From: Polynucleobacter meluiroseus
Lineage (GTDB): Bacteria; Pseudomonadota; Gammaproteobacteria; Burkholderiales; Burkholderiaceae
Direction of reading: 5' to 3'
DNA length: 35,852 nucleotides
Assembly: GCA_945867755.1 (NCBI GenBank)
Contig: CAMBJN010000002.1
Coordinates: forward strand, 1 to 35,852
Shown here: in pieces, positions 18,593 to 25,859 of the stretch
Layout of the letters: the number at the start of each line of letters is the position of its first letter
How positions within the stretch are numbered: the stretch's first letter is position 1
The notes under the pieces: generated by a model
The model's database searches: none
What the model was told of the DNA's origin: nothing
What the model saw: only the letters and a program-made list of their open reading frames with translations
Position numbers and translations under genes: made by a program

Positions 18593-20011
18593 TTATTTTA
18601 ATAACTCTAAAAGCTTGCGATGCACACCACCAAAACCACCATTGCTCATCACCAAAATATGGTCTCCAGGTTTTGCTGATTGCTTCACTGCTGCCATGAG
18701 AAGATTTAAATCATCAAACGCTTGAGCTTTTTCTCCTAATGGAGCCAAAGACTCTTTCAAATCCCACCCCAAAGCATCTTTACCAGTTGCCGAGCCGTAA
18801 CCAAAAACCAAATCAGCATCTTGCAAACTATTGGGTAACTGGCTTTTCATCACACCCAACTTCATCGTATTAGAGCGTGGTTCTAATACGGCCAAAATAC
18901 GAGTATTGGCATCACGTCCCACTCGACGTCGCAAGCCTTCAACCGTGGTGGTGATCGCCGTTGGATGGTGCGCAAAATCATCGTAAATCGTGATGCCATT
19001 GACTCGCCCAACCATTTCCATTCGGCGTTTCACATTCTTAAATGTGCCTAAAGATTTGGCGGCATCTTGCGTAGAAATACCCACATGATGGGCAGCAGCG
19101 ATCGCAGCCAAGGCATTCAATTGATTATGTCGACCAGTGACAGATGCGTCTTCGTCCCAAGAAACCTCGGCCACATGCTTGCCTTGGTAAATCACTTTGA
19201 AGCCATCTTTGACTGTATCAACCAAAGACCAATCTTCAGGTTTGATCGATTGATTCGGCAAACTAAATCGCTCAAGACTTGACCAACATCCGCGCTGTAC
19301 CACTCGCTCTAAACTTTGCTCAGTACCATTCACAATCAAACGACCCGCAGCTGGAACCGTTCGAACCAAATGATGAAATTGGGTTTCAATGGCAGTGATA
19401 TCAGCAAAGATATCCGCATGATCAAACTCCAAATTATTCAAAATAGCTGTGCGTGGTCTGTAATGAACAAATTTGCTGCGCTTATCAAAAAATGCCGTGT
19501 CATATTCATCAGCCTCAATCACAAAGTAATGAGGTGCATCCGCTTTATTCCCCGTTTTTTTACCCAAACGAGCAGACACATCAAAGTTGTTTGGCACTCC
19601 ACCAATCAAATAACCAGGTTCCAATCCATTCGCTTGCAAAATCCATGTGAGCATCGCCGTGGTGGTGGTTTTTCCATGAGTTCCTGCAACGGCTAAAACA
19701 TGTTTTCCTTGCAAAACCTGTTCGCCCAGCCATTGAGGGCCAGATTGGTAAGGTAAGCCTTGATCCAAAATAGCTTCCATCAAAGGGTTGCCACGAGAAA
19801 CCACGTTACCGATTATGAATAAGTCGGGCTTTAAAGCAATTTGATCTGAAGAAAAGCCTTCGATCAGTTCAATGCCTTGAGCCTCGAGTTGAGTGCTCAT
19901 GGGTGGATAAACATTGGCGTCACAACCGGTCACTCGGTGACCTGCTTGACGAGCGATGGCGGCAATACCGCCCATAAAAGTACCGCAAATACCTAAGATA
20001 TGAAGATGCAT
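18593..20011 (-). CDS. mpl: UDP-N-acetylmuramate:L-Ala-gamma-D-Glu-meso-diaminopimelate ligase
   Basis: Mpl reattaches the recycled tripeptide to UDP-MurNAc in the cytosol and so works in the same recycling route as AmpD, which is encoded further on. The 472-residue product shows the Mur ligase layout. An N-terminal Rossmann-like domain (HLHILGICGTFMGGIAAIARQ) is followed by the ATP loop AVAGTHGKTTTTAMLTW and the central motif NNLEFDHADIF. The C-terminal domain shows YDDFAHHPTAITTTVEGLR and LEPRSNTMKLG. HICGTFMGG-type N-termini distinguish Mpl from MurC. It is divergent from tlpA and lies 60 bp upstream of the SDR gene. Confidence 0.95.
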   Translation of the reverse strand: MHLHILGICGTFMGGIAAIARQAGHRVTGCDANVYPPMSTQLEAQGIELIEGFSSDQIALKPDLFIIGNVVSRGNPLMEAILDQGLPYQSGPQWLGEQVLQGKHVLAVAGTHGKTTTTAMLTWILQANGLEPGYLIGGVPNNFDVSARLGKKTGNKADAPHYFVIEADEYDTAFFDKRSKFVHYRPRTAILNNLEFDHADIFADITAIETQFHHLVRTVPAAGRLIVNGTEQSLERVVQRGCWSSLERFSLPNQSIKPEDWSLVDTVKDGFKVIYQGKHVAEVSWDEDASVTGRHNQLNALAAIAAAHHVGISTQDAAKSLGTFKNVKRRMEMVGRVNGITIYDDFAHHPTAITTTVEGLRRRVGRDANTRILAVLEPRSNTMKLGVMKSQLPNSLQDADLVFGYGSATGKDALGWDLKESLAPLGEKAQAFDDLNLLMAAVKQSAKPGDHILVMSNGGFGGVHRKLLELLK

Positions 20012-20075
20012 GCCAAGATTTTATCCAAACATCCGTGCAAAATAAGGTAATTCATTGAAAAACGGAAAGAAAAAC

Positions 20076-20615
20076 ATGAATAAACGCCAATGGGGTTTGA
20101 TCTTGATTGCTGGAGCACTCGCCGCTGTTTTGGGCATGGGTTTGTCGAGCTATAAATACAGAGTCGAAAAAGCCAGCGATACCGCTATCGAAGAATTGCT
20201 CACCAGAGAATTACGCTCTCCGGACGGGAAAATTCATCAAACATCTGATTGGCGAGGAAAGATCCTCATCATCAATTACTGGGCATCGTGGTGCCCACCC
20301 TGTGTTGAAGAAATGCCAGAATTGGTTAGATCACAGACCAAATATGCCGCTAAAAATGTACTATTTGTCGGTATTGGAGTCGATTCACCATCTAACATAC
20401 GTGAATTTCTTGAAAAAACACCGGTCAACTACCCCATTGTTTTAGGTGGCTTAGATGGCGCAACTTGGGCAAAAAACATGGGAAATCCCAGTTCTGGCCT
20501 GCCTTTTACTCTGATGGTTGACCGCAAAGGGGCCATTACTAAGACCAAACTAGGCAAAATAAGCGAAGATGAGCTAAGTTCATGGATAGATAACGCTATA
20601 ATCGCTTCTCAGTAA
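20076..20615 (+). CDS. TlpA/ResA-family thiol-disulfide oxidoreductase
   Basis: This is a membrane-anchored periplasmic thioredoxin-fold protein of 179 residues. An uncleaved signal anchor lies at about 6-24 and is followed by a redoxin domain with the active site WASWCPPC (C73, C76) and the cis-Pro region GLPFTLMVD. Proteins of this class reduce periplasmic disulfides, often for cytochrome c maturation. A cytochrome c assembly protein gene is present at the other end of the window. The ATG at 20076 was preferred to a TTG at 20055 because GGAAAG lies about 9 bases upstream. It lies 20 bp before accB. In many relatives aroQ sits between these two genes but is absent here. Confidence 0.9.
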   Translation: MNKRQWGLILIAGALAAVLGMGLSSYKYRVEKASDTAIEELLTRELRSPDGKIHQTSDWRGKILIINYWASWCPPCVEEMPELVRSQTKYAAKNVLFVGIGVDSPSNIREFLEKTPVNYPIVLGGLDGATWAKNMGNPSSGLPFTLMVDRKGAITKTKLGKISEDELSSWIDNAIIASQ

Positions 20616-20635
20616 AAAATTACAGGAAGGGCATC

Positions 20636-21097
20636 ATGGATTTACGAAAACTCAAGACTTTGATCGATTTAGTAGCCGAATCTGGTGTTTCAGAATTAGA
20701 AGTAACAGAAGGTGAAGACAAAGTCCGAATCGTTAAAAATCCAGCCCCAATTGCAGCACCAGCCCAACAATTTTATGCAGCAGCGCCAGCAGCTGCTCCA
20801 GCTCCAACCCCAACTTCTGCAGCAGCGGCACCTACAGCAGAAGCTGCGCCAGCAGAACCTACCGGTCATGCTGTTAAATCTCCGATGGTTGGCACCTTCT
20901 ACCGCTCTCCAACACCAGGTGCTGATTCTTTTGTGAAGATTGGCGACACAGTCAAAGAAGGTCAAACACTTTGCATCATCGAAGCGATGAAGTTATTGAA
21001 CGAAATTGAATCTGATAAATCAGGTGTCGTTAAAGAAATTTTGTGTGAGAACGGCCAAGGCATTGAATTTGGTCAGGCTCTATTCATTATTGGCTAA
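20636..21097 (+). CDS. accB: acetyl-CoA carboxylase biotin carboxyl carrier protein
   Basis: AccB carries biotin between the biotin carboxylase and carboxyltransferase parts of acetyl-CoA carboxylase, the first step of fatty-acid synthesis. The 153-residue product begins with the conserved [23 protein letters not shown]. An Ala/Pro/Gln-rich flexible linker follows (about 37-78), then the biotinyl domain with the motif [10 protein letters not shown], in which K119 is biotinylated. E. coli has EAMKMMNQIE, and the LL variant is usual in betaproteobacteria. AGGAAGG lies before the ATG. accC follows after 29 bp. Confidence 0.97.
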   Translation: MDLRKLKTLIDLVAESGVSELEVTEGEDKVRIVKNPAPIAAPAQQFYAAAPAAAPAPTPTSAAAAPTAEAAPAEPTGHAVKSPMVGTFYRSPTPGADSFVKIGDTVKEGQTLCIIEAMKLLNEIESDKSGVVKEILCENGQGIEFGQALFIIG

Positions 21098-21126
21098 TTC
21101 AAGCTAAAGCTCACAAAGGTTACCCA

Positions 21127-22497
21127 ATGTTTGAAAAGATTCTTATCGCCAACCGTGGCGAAATCGCACTTCGTATTCAAAGGGCCTGTCGCGAGATGGG
21201 CATCAAAACCGTGGTTGTCTTCTCAGAAGCCGATCGCGACGCCAAGTACGTCAAATTAGCTGATGAAGCAGTTTGTATTGGCCCAGCACCTTCGGCCCTG
21301 AGCTATCTGAACATGCCAGCGATCATTTCTGCAGCTGAAGTGACTGATGCGCAAGCGATTCATCCTGGTTACGGCTTCTTATCTGAAAATGCAGACTTTG
21401 CTGAGCGCGTTGAACAGTCTGGTTTTGTGTTCATTGGGCCAACTGCCGAATCTATTCGCTTGATGGGTGACAAAGTATCCGCCAAGCAAGCCATGATTCG
21501 CTCAGGTGTGCCATGCGTTCCAGGCTCAGAAGGCGCTTTGCCTGACAACCCAAAAGAAATTTTGGCCACCGCTAAAAAAGTTGGTTATCCAGTCATCATT
21601 AAAGCAGCGGGGGGTGGTGGTGGACGAGGCATGCGCGTGGTGCACACCGAAGCGCACTTGATCAATGCGGTCAATATGACTCGAGAAGAAGCCGGACGAG
21701 CTTTTGGCAACCCCGAAGTCTATATGGAGAAGTTCCTAGAGAATCCTCGCCACGTAGAAATTCAGATTTTGGCTGACACTTATAAAAATGCGGTGTACTT
21801 GGGTGAGCGCGATTGCTCCATGCAACGTCGTCACCAAAAGGTCATTGAAGAAGCTCCAGCCCCTGGCATTGATCGTCGTTTGATTGCAAAAATTGGTGAG
21901 CGTTGCGCTGAGGCCTGTCGAAAAATTGGCTATCGTGGTGCTGGTACTTTTGAGTTTTTATACGAAAACGACGAGTTCTACTTCATCGAGATGAATACCC
22001 GCATTCAGGTTGAGCATCCTGTCACCGAATTGATTACTGGCATTGATCTGGTTCAGCAACAAATTCGCATCGCATTTGGCGAAAAGCTACCTTTCCGTCA
22101 AAAAGACATTGAATTCAGAGGTCATGCCATTGAATGTCGTATCAATGCCGAAGATCCTGTGAAGTTCATGCCAAGCCCAGGCCGTATTCAATCTTGGCAC
22201 ATGCCAGGTGGTCCTGGCATTCGCGTTGACTCACATGCTTACGCCGGTTACTTTGTTCCGCCAACCTATGACTCAATGATTGGCAAATTGATCGCCTATG
22301 GCGCTACCCGCGAACAAGCCATTCGCCGCATGCGGATCGCCTTGTCTGAAGTAGCGATTGATGGCATTTTGACTAACATTCCATTACATCGCGAACTGAT
22401 GCTAGACCCAAAGTTTGAACAAGGTGGTACAAGCATTCACTACCTAGAGCACAAACTTGAGGAGCAAGCAGCTTCACGTCGTGGTAACACGAAGTAA
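21127..22497 (+). CDS. accC: acetyl-CoA carboxylase biotin carboxylase subunit
   Basis: AccC carboxylates the biotin on AccB using ATP and bicarbonate. The 456-residue product has the expected length. The N-terminal domain opens with [23 protein letters not shown]. The ATP-grasp domain shows [14 protein letters not shown] and [16 protein letters not shown], and the active-site region is [16 protein letters not shown]. The C-terminal domain contains [13 protein letters not shown] and [12 protein letters not shown]. It is cotranscribed with accB and probably with the prmA fusion gene 20 bp downstream. Confidence 0.98.
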   Translation: MFEKILIANRGEIALRIQRACREMGIKTVVVFSEADRDAKYVKLADEAVCIGPAPSALSYLNMPAIISAAEVTDAQAIHPGYGFLSENADFAERVEQSGFVFIGPTAESIRLMGDKVSAKQAMIRSGVPCVPGSEGALPDNPKEILATAKKVGYPVIIKAAGGGGGRGMRVVHTEAHLINAVNMTREEAGRAFGNPEVYMEKFLENPRHVEIQILADTYKNAVYLGERDCSMQRRHQKVIEEAPAPGIDRRLIAKIGERCAEACRKIGYRGAGTFEFLYENDEFYFIEMNTRIQVEHPVTELITGIDLVQQQIRIAFGEKLPFRQKDIEFRGHAIECRINAEDPVKFMPSPGRIQSWHMPGGPGIRVDSHAYAGYFVPPTYDSMIGKLIAYGATREQAIRRMRIALSEVAIDGILTNIPLHRELMLDPKFEQGGTSIHYLEHKLEEQAASRRGNTK

Positions 22498-22517
22498 TTG
22501 ATAGCCATCATTCATCC

Positions 22518-24053
22518 ATGGCCTTTCGTGAACTTGTATTTACCGTCTCCGAAGATTTTGCTGAAGATCTTGGAGATGCCCTCATGGAATTGGGTGCACT
22601 ATCCATTTCGGTCAGTGATGCTGCTGCCGATACTGAATCTGAAAAACCCTTGTATGGGGAACCAGGTTTAACACCTGATCGACAAGCTTGGGAGCAATCT
22701 CAAGTTATTGCCCTTTTTGATGAACAAGGTTTGAGTGCGGTAGAAATTTCATTGGCTTTGACTGAAGCGGGTTTTCAGGTCAACGCCCCTTCACAAAGAA
22801 GTGTTGAGGAACAAGACTGGGTGCGTCTCACGCAATCACAGTTTGAGCCTATTCAAGTGGGTCAGCGTTTATGGGTAGTTCCATCATGGCATGACGCACC
22901 CAAAGATCCGAATGCAGTTTGTTTGGCAGTTGATCCTGGCCTGGCTTTTGGGACTGGCAGTCATCCAACTACCAAGTTGTGTATGCAATGGTTAGAAGAG
23001 CACTCTGGCTTAGCCAGCAAGTCGCTTCTAGATTATGGTTGTGGTTCAGGTATTTTGGCAATTGCGGCAAAACGTTTGGGTTGTGGTGATGCGCTTGGGG
23101 TGGACATTGATCCGCAAGCAGTCATGTCTGCCAAAGATAATGCAGAGCGTAATGAAGTGACTGTTGACTTTCGCTTACCAGAGGAAGATAGCGCCAAGAG
23201 CCGGCATGACGTGGTTGTTGCGAATATCTTGGCCAATCCTCTCCAAGTGCTTGCTCCAGCACTTTGCCAACGCATTGCACCGAATGGTCACATTGTTTTA
23301 TCAGGCATTCTCGAGCGCCAAGCGCAAGAGGTGATTGACACCTATCAACCCTGGATCAAACTTCATGTTTGGCGTGAGTGTGATGGCTGGGTGTGTCTAA
23401 CGGGTCAATTAATATCAGATGACACCAACCAAACCTCGTCGGGCATTCAAAAAAAAACGATAAAACCCAACCCGAGCTCAGCTAACTCATCAAAAAATAA
23501 GAAATCGCTCACTTCAATTGGCTGGATCAGCCTAGCTGTATTGATGGTGGTGATTGCTTTACAGCTCTTTCATCTTGGTAGGCATGTGATTGCATTGCAG
23601 CTCACCAAAACACCGGCTGCTATTCAAGAACCCTTATTTAAGGCATTTAAATCTCTAGATTCTTTACTGTGCAAACGGTTTTCTTGCCAAGATATGCCCC
23701 TAAGGGACTTTTCTGCATGGGCCATTGAGTTAGCCAATCTAAAAATTGCCGCCAATAGCCAAACTACTACCGGAGTACTAGAACTTCAAATCCGCAATAA
23801 ATTGCCACTCATGATCACCTGGCCACACGTATTGCTCACCATCACCGATGCTAACGATGCTGTAATCTCGGAAAAACTTCTTGGGCCCAAAGATTGGTTA
23901 CCAGCTGATGATTCCAAAATCATTACAGCGGGATCACAAGCGCTTCAGGAGGTCTCGTGTAACATTTTCTTGAGCTTACCCCAACAAGCTGCCGGATTTA
24001 GAGTGCGTCTGCTCTATGTTGATGACAAGGCAACAGATGGATCTTCAGAATAA
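22518..24053 (+). CDS. prmA: ribosomal protein L11 methyltransferase fused to a membrane-anchored DUF3426 domain
   Basis: Residues 1-297 are a complete PrmA, which trimethylates ribosomal protein L11. The L11-recognition domain is followed by a Rossmann methyltransferase with AFGTGSHPTTKLC, LDYGCGSGILAIAA, VDIDP and VVANILANPL. Where PrmA normally stops (WVCLTGQ, 291-297) the frame continues. A Ser/Asn/Lys-rich linker (298-332) leads to one membrane segment at about 333-352, then a C-terminal domain (to 511) resembling DUF3426. In relatives DUF3426 belongs to a separate, downstream protein that starts with a CxxC zinc ribbon (MJ0042 type). That ribbon is missing here. Lysines before the membrane segment predict PrmA in the cytosol and DUF3426 in the periplasm. 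An A9 tract at 23449-23457 lies in the linker, and slippage either way ends translation within about 10 codons. Confidence 0.88.
   Translation: MAFRELVFTVSEDFAEDLGDALMELGALSISVSDAAADTESEKPLYGEPGLTPDRQAWEQSQVIALFDEQGLSAVEISLALTEAGFQVNAPSQRSVEEQDWVRLTQSQFEPIQVGQRLWVVPSWHDAPKDPNAVCLAVDPGLAFGTGSHPTTKLCMQWLEEHSGLASKSLLDYGCGSGILAIAAKRLGCGDALGVDIDPQAVMSAKDNAERNEVTVDFRLPEEDSAKSRHDVVVANILANPLQVLAPALCQRIAPNGHIVLSGILERQAQEVIDTYQPWIKLHVWRECDGWVCLTGQLISDDTNQTSSGIQKKTIKPNPSSANSSKNKKSLTSIGWISLAVLMVVIALQLFHLGRHVIALQLTKTPAAIQEPLFKAFKSLDSLLCKRFSCQDMPLRDFSAWAIELANLKIAANSQTTTGVLELQIRNKLPLMITWPHVLLTITDANDAVISEKLLGPKDWLPADDSKIITAGSQALQEVSCNIFLSLPQQAAGFRVRLLYVDDKATDGSSE
23449..23457 (+). other. A9 slippery tract in the PrmA-DUF3426 linker
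   Basis: Nine consecutive A lie in frame as CAA AAA AAA ACG. Losing one base leads to TAA at 23461-23463. Gaining one base, or a -1 ribosomal slip, leads to TAA at 23483-23485. Either event would release a PrmA of about 314-322 residues without the membrane domain. Confidence 0.6.
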
Positions 24054-24074
24054 TTCACCCACCCAAGGAACTTT

Positions 24075-25034
24075 ATGTCTAGCTTAATTTGTGGCTCCAT
24101 CGCCTATGACACCATCATGAATTTTGAAGGTCGCTTTCAAGATCAAATCTTGGCAGACCAGATTCATATATTGAATGTTGCCTTTTTGGTACCCAGTATG
24201 CGTAGAGAATTTGGTGGGTGCGCTGGCAATATTGCTTACAACCACAAACTATTAGGTGGCGAGCCCATCATCATGGCCACCGTTGGTGGCGATGCTGGCT
24301 CTTATTTTGATCAATTAGCTAAATACAAGATCAGTGCCGATCATATTCGTGAACTACCAGAGGCCTTCACTGCTCAAGCAATGATTACGACCGACCGCGA
24401 TAACAACCAAATCACAGCCTTTCATCCTGGCGCCATGGGTCAATCGCACCTCAATACAGTGGCAGAGGTAATCAATCATCGCCAGAAGAAACAACTTGGA
24501 TTGCCAAAAATTGCGATTGTGGCCCCAGATGGCAGACAAGGCATGGTTGAACATTGCCAGCAATTGGCAGATGCCAAAATTCCATTCATTTTTGACCCAG
24601 GCCAAGGTTTGCCGATGTTCGATGGTCAAGAACTCTTAGCTTTTATTGAACAAGCCACTTATTTGGCCGTGAATGACTACGAAGGTGAAATGCTAGCCCA
24701 AAGAACTGGCCTATCTTTAGAAAAGATTGCGGAACGGGTTTCAGCTTTGATTGTTACCAAAGGTGCTCAGGGTGCAGAAATACACTCTCAAGGTAAGAAA
24801 ATTGAAATTCCAGTAGTTCCTGTCGGAAATGCCATTGATCCAACCGGTTGCGGCGATGCTTTCAGGGGTGGATTGCTATATGGTATCGAACAAGGATTTG
24901 ACTGGGTGGTTACTGGTCGTTTAGCAAGTTTGATGGGATCCATCAAAATTGCCAGCCAAGGCCCCCAGAATCACTGCTCATCTCAAGAGGCCATTCAAAT
25001 GCAGTTCAAGCAAGCATTTGGCTATAGCTACTGA
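24075..25034 (+). CDS. PfkB-family carbohydrate kinase (ribokinase/adenosine kinase-like)
   Basis: This is a cytosolic sugar or nucleoside kinase of the ribokinase fold, 319 residues long. The N-terminal part has the substrate-binding GGCAGNIAYNHKLLGGEPIIMATVGGDAG. The C-terminal PfkB signature is DPTGCGDAFRGGLLYG, with the catalytic base D261 in GCGDAF. LIVTKGAQGAEIH precedes it. The substrate is not determined by these motifs: ribose, adenosine and fructose phosphate kinases share them. AAGGA precedes the ATG. The gene lies 21 bp after the prmA fusion, so it is probably the last gene of the tlpA-accB-accC-prmA-pfkB transcript, which ends at the hairpin at 25075. Confidence 0.9.
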   Translation: MSSLICGSIAYDTIMNFEGRFQDQILADQIHILNVAFLVPSMRREFGGCAGNIAYNHKLLGGEPIIMATVGGDAGSYFDQLAKYKISADHIRELPEAFTAQAMITTDRDNNQITAFHPGAMGQSHLNTVAEVINHRQKKQLGLPKIAIVAPDGRQGMVEHCQQLADAKIPFIFDPGQGLPMFDGQELLAFIEQATYLAVNDYEGEMLAQRTGLSLEKIAERVSALIVTKGAQGAEIHSQGKKIEIPVVPVGNAIDPTGCGDAFRGGLLYGIEQGFDWVVTGRLASLMGSIKIASQGPQNHCSSQEAIQMQFKQAFGYSY

Positions 25035-25074
25035 TTCTTAAGCTACCAATTTGCATCAAGACTTACAAAAGAAA

Positions 25075-25107
25075 AAACCCGCTAAGGCGTTAAGCTCTAG
25101 CGGGTTT
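25075..25107. terminator. terminator between pfkB and the H1-like gene
   Basis: A perfect 10-bp stem, AAACCCGCTA (25075-25084) with TAGCGGGTTT (25098-25107), has a 13-base loop. On the minus strand it is followed by a run of T, so it is strongest for the H1-like gene. On the plus strand the T tail is short. It lies 31 bp beyond the -1 frame stop of the H1-like gene, further from the zero-frame stop. Confidence 0.85.
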
Positions 25108-25137
25108 GATTCCCTCTGGGAACCGGTCCCTAATAAA

Positions 25138-25251
25138 TTAAGGACGAGAACCCGTTGGGAAAGGCCAAGCAGCAGCCGGATTTAAAACTGTCTTTGCTGA
25201 TGAAGCAGGAGCAGCTTTAGCAGCCGGCTTTTTAGCAGCAGGCTTACTTAC
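25138..25251 (-). CDS. -1 frame C-terminal extension of the H1-like protein
   Basis: If the ribosome slips back one base on A AAA AAG (minus strand, within 25251-25260), or if the transcript gains one A, reading continues as V-S-K-P-A-A-K-K and on through Ala/Lys/Pro repeats. It ends with the non-repetitive NPAAAWPFPTGSRP before TAA at 25138-25140. The extension is 37 residues with no internal stop. The same repeat style continues across the junction, and the tail resembles the ends I remember for betaproteobacterial H1-like proteins. So this is coding sequence, reached either by frameshifting or because the A9 run has lost one base. Confidence 0.75.
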   Translation of the reverse strand, partial: VSKPAAKKPAAKAAPASSAKTVLNPAAAWPFPTGSRP

Positions 25252-25505
25252 TTTTTTTTTACTACTTTTTTAGCAGCTTTTTTAGCAGCAGGCTTCTTCT
25301 TAGCAGCAGGCTTCTTCTTAGCAGCTTTTTTAGCAGCAGGCTTCTTAGCAGCTACTTTTTTCTTAGCAGCAGGCCTTTTAGCAGCAGCTTTTTTAGCAGC
25401 AGGCTTCTTCTTAGCAGCTACTTTTTTCTTAGCAGCAGGCTTTTTAGCAGCAGCTTTTTTAGCAGCTGGTTTCTTTGCAGCAGGTTTTTTCTTGGCGATT
25501 GCCAT
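25248..25505 (-). CDS. H1-like (AlgP/HctB type) Lys/Ala-rich DNA-binding protein, zero frame
   Basis: A very basic histone-H1-like protein built from repeats such as PAAKKAAAKK and KKKVAAKK. Such proteins bind DNA nonspecifically and compact the nucleoid. In the zero frame it has 85 residues. The ATG at 25505 was chosen because AAGGAG lies 7 bases upstream. An alternative GTG start at 25520 would overlap that site. The zero frame ends with AAA AAA AAG TAA, so the stop directly follows the -1 slippery heptamer A AAA AAG. The -1 frame continues in the same composition for 37 residues to 25138 (see the separate entry). The full product is therefore probably 122 residues. The nearest upstream gene is nrdB, but terminators at 25638 and 25706 separate them. 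Confidence 0.85.
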   Translation of the reverse strand: MAIAKKKPAAKKPAAKKAAAKKPAAKKKVAAKKKPAAKKAAAKRPAAKKKVAAKKPAAKKAAKKKPAAKKKPAAKKAAKKVVKKK

Positions 25506-25637
25506 ATTAAACTCCTTCACGTGAGAGTGATTTACAAATACTACTGATTAAAGAAACCCGACCACACCAACTTCGTGTGAGCGAGCCATTCATCGGCGCG
25601 CCACTCACTACACGTCGCACGCTAATGAATCTTGGAA

Positions 25638-25671
25638 AAAAAGCCGTGACCCCAAGAGGCGACGGCTTTTT
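25638..25671. terminator. bidirectional hairpin terminator
   Basis: A perfect 10-bp stem, AAAAAGCCGT (25638-25647) with ACGGCTTTTT (25662-25671), has a 14-base loop. A/T runs give U tails in both directions. It lies about 190 bp after the nrdB stop and 130 bp before the H1-like gene. Confidence 0.8.
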
Positions 25672-25704
25672 AAATACGGAAGAGGATTGTTTTGAACGAT
25701 TAAA

Positions 25705-25727
25705 AGAAAGAGATAACAACTCTTTCT
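25705..25727 (-). terminator. possible nrdB terminator hairpin
   Basis: An 8-bp stem (25705-25712 with 25720-25727) with a 7-base loop is followed on the minus strand by TTTAATCG. It is AU-rich and weaker than the hairpin at 25638, and may act together with it. Confidence 0.4.
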
Positions 25728-25859
25728 GAGATATCAGAGCCTGGGTATAAAACACGTATTGTTGGCTACTACCTATCAACCGTTTCCTCTCTTTAGTTTT
25801 GCAACTTTCGTGATAGTACAACTTAAGAGATGCGTTGTCATCAATTATTTTAAAAATAA

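Larger units (their letters stand above)
25521..25859. other. gene-free region between the H1-like gene and nrdB
   Basis: These 339 bp hold two hairpins (25638-25671 and 25705-25727) and the H1-like leader. In the leader, on the minus strand, GTGAGTGG (25601-25608) can pair with TCGCTCAC (25577-25584) over 8 bp including two G-U pairs. A minus-strand open frame of about 100 codons spans the region, but it runs through both hairpins, has no resemblance to known proteins and no ribosome binding site, so it is not called. Confidence 0.6.

Noticed and set aside
20696-20965. Cys/Trp-rich frame antisense to accB
   Set aside because: It is the complement of the Ala/Pro/Gln codon repeats in the AccB linker and is not independent coding sequence.
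25250-25500. Regular short repeats that could look like a CRISPR or satellite array
   Set aside because: They are repeated GCT and AAA codons of the Lys/Ala-rich protein, with no spacers of constant length.
25507-25821. Minus-strand open frame of about 100 codons between nrdB and the H1-like gene
   Set aside because: It runs through two hairpin terminators, has no known motif and no ribosome binding site. Its end overlaps the H1-like start region.
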